NCBI GenBank assembly: GCA_036939975.1
Contig: JALLPB010000094.1
Span: forward strand, 1-30,832
DNA: 30,832 nt
Origin: Cyclostephanos tholiformis
Taxonomy: Eukaryota; Bacillariophyta; Thalassiosirophyceae; Thalassiosirales; Thalassiosiraceae
Direction of reading: 5' to 3'
Shown: piece after piece, positions 28,049-30,832 of the stretch
Position numbering within the stretch: the first letter of the stretch is position 1
How the letters are laid out: each line of letters begins with the position of its first letter
The notes under the pieces: generated by a model
What the model saw: the letters and a program-made list of their open reading frames with translations, nothing else
Databases searched by the model: none
What the model was told of the DNA's origin: nothing
Made by a program: the position numbers and the translations under genes

Positions 28049-29237
28049 GTGATGAGCAACTGGATCTCTGCAGAAACGTGGATCTTGATTGAGCACCAAG
28101 CAATGCTCCACCACACTGGGCATCTCTGCCAGGCCGGCAGATGCCGCTTAACCCATTGGATACGCTCCTCCCTCGCGTGCAATTGGGCCGCTTGTGTGGC
28201 AAGAGTGGGGGAAGCAATTGAGATGGAGCTAGCAGCAGGGAATGCCAAGGAGGCATTCCGCCACCTCAAGGGGTGGTATTGCACTGCTACGGAGATGCAG
28301 GCAAAGCCCTGCCACCAGACAATGGTTCAACAGACAGATGAGCGGGTGGATTTATACAGGCAAAGGCAGTCCCCTGGGGACCCCCTTCCCACCAATGTTC
28401 CTCCTGCCCCTATCTGTGACGGTGCACCTTCCGACGGTGAAATCCGTACTGCGGCGGCCAATTTATCCAATGGCCAAGCTCTTGGTGCCTCCGGCATGTG
28501 CGCAGAACACGTGAAAGTGTGGCTGCATGGTATCCGTGAGGAAGAACACCCTGATGCACCAACCAACTCCACTGCTGGGGATAATTGGCGCTTATTCGTT
28601 CAGCTGGTCTAGGCTGTTTGGACCACTGGCACAATTCCCTGCCATCTCTTATGGATCATCGTTGTCTTGATCCCAAAGGGTGGCGGAGACTTCCGTGGAA
28701 TTGGCCTCCTCGAAGCGGATTGTGGATCTGCTGCTAGATATGATTGACCTGCATGATAACCTTCATGAGTGTCGTGCACACCATAGCACTTGCACCGCAG
28801 TCATTGAGGCCAAGTTGGCCAAGCAGCTCATCTACTTTGAGCTACAGCCATTTTACGGAGTCTTCCTTGACCTTAGTAAAGCGTTGGATGCGGTCAATTG
28901 GGATTGTTGCCTAATGCTCCTGGAAGGGTATGGAGCTGATCCTTGGATGATAAGGCTCATTCAGACCTACTGGCAAGATGCCATCATGGTGTGCCGTGCC
29001 TCTGGCAATTACGGTCAACCTTTCAAGGCTGGCCATGGTGTTACCCAGGGCGGCCTGCTTTCCACCAGGTTGTTCAACATCCTGGTTGATGCCATCGTAC
29101 ATGAATGGTACCGCCTCCTGAAGACTCAAGTCGACTACGAAGCTCCTAAGTTGGACAAACTCATTGCAACCTTCTTTGCAACCTTCTATGTTGACAATGC
29201 ATATCTCGCTTTGCAAGATGCCGAGTTCCTTCAGTGA
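28049..29237 (+). pseudogene. LINE copy B linker and reverse transcriptase, broken
   Basis: The first part (28049-28612) is open for 187 codons and contains LRPI-type RT entry sequence (NGQALGASGMCAEHVKVW). After a TAG at 28610-28612 the same frame gives TTGTIPCHLLWIIVVLIPKG and GGDFRGIGLLE. Near 28710 the frame shifts, and the next segment carries motif A (FLDLSKALDAVNWD), motif B (GVTQGGLLSTRLFNILVDAI) and motif C (FYVDNAYLA). The second catalytic Asp of motif C is Asn (codon 29196-29198), so the enzyme would be inactive even without the stops. Confidence 0.85.
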
Positions 29238-29270
29238 GCCTTCTTCATCCTTGTTGGCCTCTTCGGACGG

Positions 29271-30383
29271 GTGGGTCTTCTAACTCACACGAAGAAGACC
29301 CAGGTCGTGATCTGCACACCGGGCAGAATCAGGACTCAACTCCCATTTGACTCCTACCGCCGGATGATACGTGGACGTGTTTCGGCTGCAGAATGGAATG
29401 CCCGACAGGTGGAATGCCGTCAGTGTGGACGGATCATGCTAGCAAGCTCCCTCAGTCACCACCTTGTGGATGTACACGACATCTACCAGGCGTGAGTTGT
29501 CCCTGACGAGCTACTGGAAAGATGCCCTCCTGTGACCTACACCGTCACTTACAGTCAGAGAGGCAAACTGGCTTGCCCCTTCCCACGTTGCGAGGGCGTT
29601 CTAAACAACGGCTGGAACCTACGTTGTCATTTCCAAGATGTCCACCCCCAGGACTTGGTTGTAATCCCACCTGAAAGGAAGTACCAGCCATGCCATCGGT
29701 CTGGCATGCAGGTATCTCCCTTTTACCCCCAACACTACACTTCGAGGGAGTGTCAAATCAGGGTGGAGAGGAAGCAGCAGTGGGAGGCGGCAGTTCAATC
29801 GGCTCTTGCCCTCCGCCAGCAGTTTTCAATCCATGATGATGTGCTGGAAACAGTGGAGGTCTTTAAGTACCTCTGCCGCTTACTTGCTCAGGATGACAAT
29901 GACATCGAGGCAGTTCATGCTCAGATACGCAAAGCCCGTGCCACATGATCCCAAGTGGGTCAGGTACTTCGGAGTGAACGCACTCCTCCCCAAGTCACAG
30001 CAAAGTTCTACATGGCAGTTGTCCAGGCCGTGCTCCTTTACAGCAGCAAGACATGGGTCCTCTCCCCGATGGCACTTGCCCACTTGGAAGGATTTCACAT
30101 TCGCGCTGCCTATCGAATGGCACGCATACATAAGCCACGCCACAGACCCGGGAACGTGTGGATATATCCAAAGTTGGACGATGTGTTGGAGGAGTGCAGG
30201 CATTGCACAGTTGCCAAATACATCAAGACTCATTGGCAGACGATTGCCACGTACGTGGCCACCCGCCCAATTCTTGACAAATGCAGGCAGGGGGAGTGGT
30301 GGCGGGGTGCTATACCACATCATTGGTGGTGGGAGCAAAAGATGGACCTGGACGTCATGGATGCAACTGGATCGGACGAGTAA
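29271..30383 (+). pseudogene. LINE copy B C-terminal zinc-finger region, broken
   Basis: One frame continues from the RT through three TGA codons (29235-29237, 29493-29495, 29946-29948). It holds a C2H2-like finger VECRQCGRIM...SHHLVDVH, a second CPFPRCEGVL...RCHFQDVH, and QFSIHDDVLETVEVFKYLCR. A C-terminal part follows: FYMAVVQAVLLYSSKTWVLS, FHIRAAYRMARIHKPRHRPG, TYVATRPILDKCRQG. The last block is the conserved RT-connection/thumb tail commonly seen at the end of LINE ORF2 proteins. Fingers after the RT probably bind template or target nucleic acid. Confidence 0.8.
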
Positions 30384-30832
30384 TGGACCATACCTGCTGC
30401 TCTCATCTCCATCAATTGTGGCTCGGACCTAGTGTCCTATGGAGGAGGAGCATGAGTGGTGTTCAGATGACAAATTATAGGGTGTGACCCCTAGTCTAGC
30501 TTTATCTTAGTAATCAAGTTCCTAGGCAGGGGGGGCACGTCCAGCAGGCTTTGGTAAGCCTTAATATTGGAAATGGCCTCCCCCTCTGAAGAACAAGTTA
30601 ACACACACACTAAACTCAGTCGTGTCGGGGAGTTTGATTTTGTAGGAAAACTCTTTCCCCTTCAAGACAGCTTCTTGGACCTCATCTACCATGGGCACTT
30701 AGGGGATAGGAGGACGTTTCTTCCTGTTCCCTTTCTCGCACTCTTGGTTTTTGAGGCCTTCGGGGACTGCCTTGCTCGTACTCATGACTTGTAGGGCCTG
30801 TCCTAGCTTGGTCCCAAGGAAAAAAGACTTGA
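30384..30832. other. LINE copy B 3' region to window end
   Basis: No coding frame with recognisable features. A plus-strand 75-codon frame (30567-30794) has no motif. The sequence ends in GGAAAAAAGACTTGA; whether a poly(A)-like or simple-repeat 3' end follows lies outside the window. Confidence 0.5.

Larger units (their letters stand above)
26930..30832 (+). mobile_element. LINE-like retrotransposon copy B (near full length, inactivated)
   Basis: A non-LTR element with, in order, a leader similar to that of copy A (CACCACCACCATGGTGG near 26957, GTGCGGGAG near 27083), an AP-endonuclease domain (27200-27700), a linker, a reverse transcriptase (about 28400-29237), C2H2-like fingers (29400-29660) and a conserved C-terminal segment to 30383. 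The 3' untranslated region probably runs to or past the window end. The coding frame is broken by at least two frameshifts (near 27305 and 28710) and several stops. No ORF1/gag-type frame is seen upstream of the endonuclease within the window. Boundaries are approximate. Confidence 0.85.

Overview
The window looks like nuclear DNA of a stramenopile alga, most likely a diatom. Two genes begin with a signal peptide followed by phenylalanine at or next to the predicted cleavage point, the pattern of diatom plastid presequences (the HSP90 and an 83-residue protein). Other signs are an extracellular-type alpha-carbonic-anhydrase fold with short introns of about 80-110 bases, an HMG-box split by an insertion, and decayed LINE and DDE elements. 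No species name can be supported from the sequence alone.

Layout. 1-3340: non-coding repeats, namely an array of roughly 180-190 bp monomers with a higher-order duplication, a palindrome cluster and a small MITE. 3871-17835: a gene-rich island. In order it holds an alpha-carbonic-anhydrase-like protein (minus, four exons reconstructed here), an HMG-box protein (plus, divergent from it), a small hypothetical protein (minus), a possible PH-like coding exon with an unresolved 5' end (minus), a small secreted or plastid-targeted protein (plus), a plastid-type HSP90 (minus, two exons), a DDE transposase with an intact catalytic triad (minus, two exons) and an NF-YC histone-fold subunit (plus). 18263-19003: two decayed minus-strand coding relics, one carbamoyltransferase-like and one HD-phosphohydrolase-like. 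19500-30832: repeats and mobile DNA. This part holds simple-repeat tracts, a 600 bp non-autonomous transposon with 35 bp inverted ends, an internally deleted LINE copy, an AT-rich tract studded with GTAACTTTGAAGTTAC-like palindromes, an 85 bp direct repeat interrupted by a single N (probable assembly join), and a longer LINE copy of the same family running to about the end of the window.

Functionally the intact genes are unrelated housekeeping or regulatory genes rather than one pathway: stromal protein folding (HSP90), CCAAT-box transcription (NF-YC), chromatin or DNA binding (HMG box) and a secreted CA-fold protein. The most notable protein observation is that all three zinc-binding histidines of the CA fold appear to be replaced. 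The most notable DNA observations are the palindrome-rich AT tract, the duplication across the N, and a TGA codon shared at the same place in both LINE copies. I found no tRNA, rRNA or CRISPR array.
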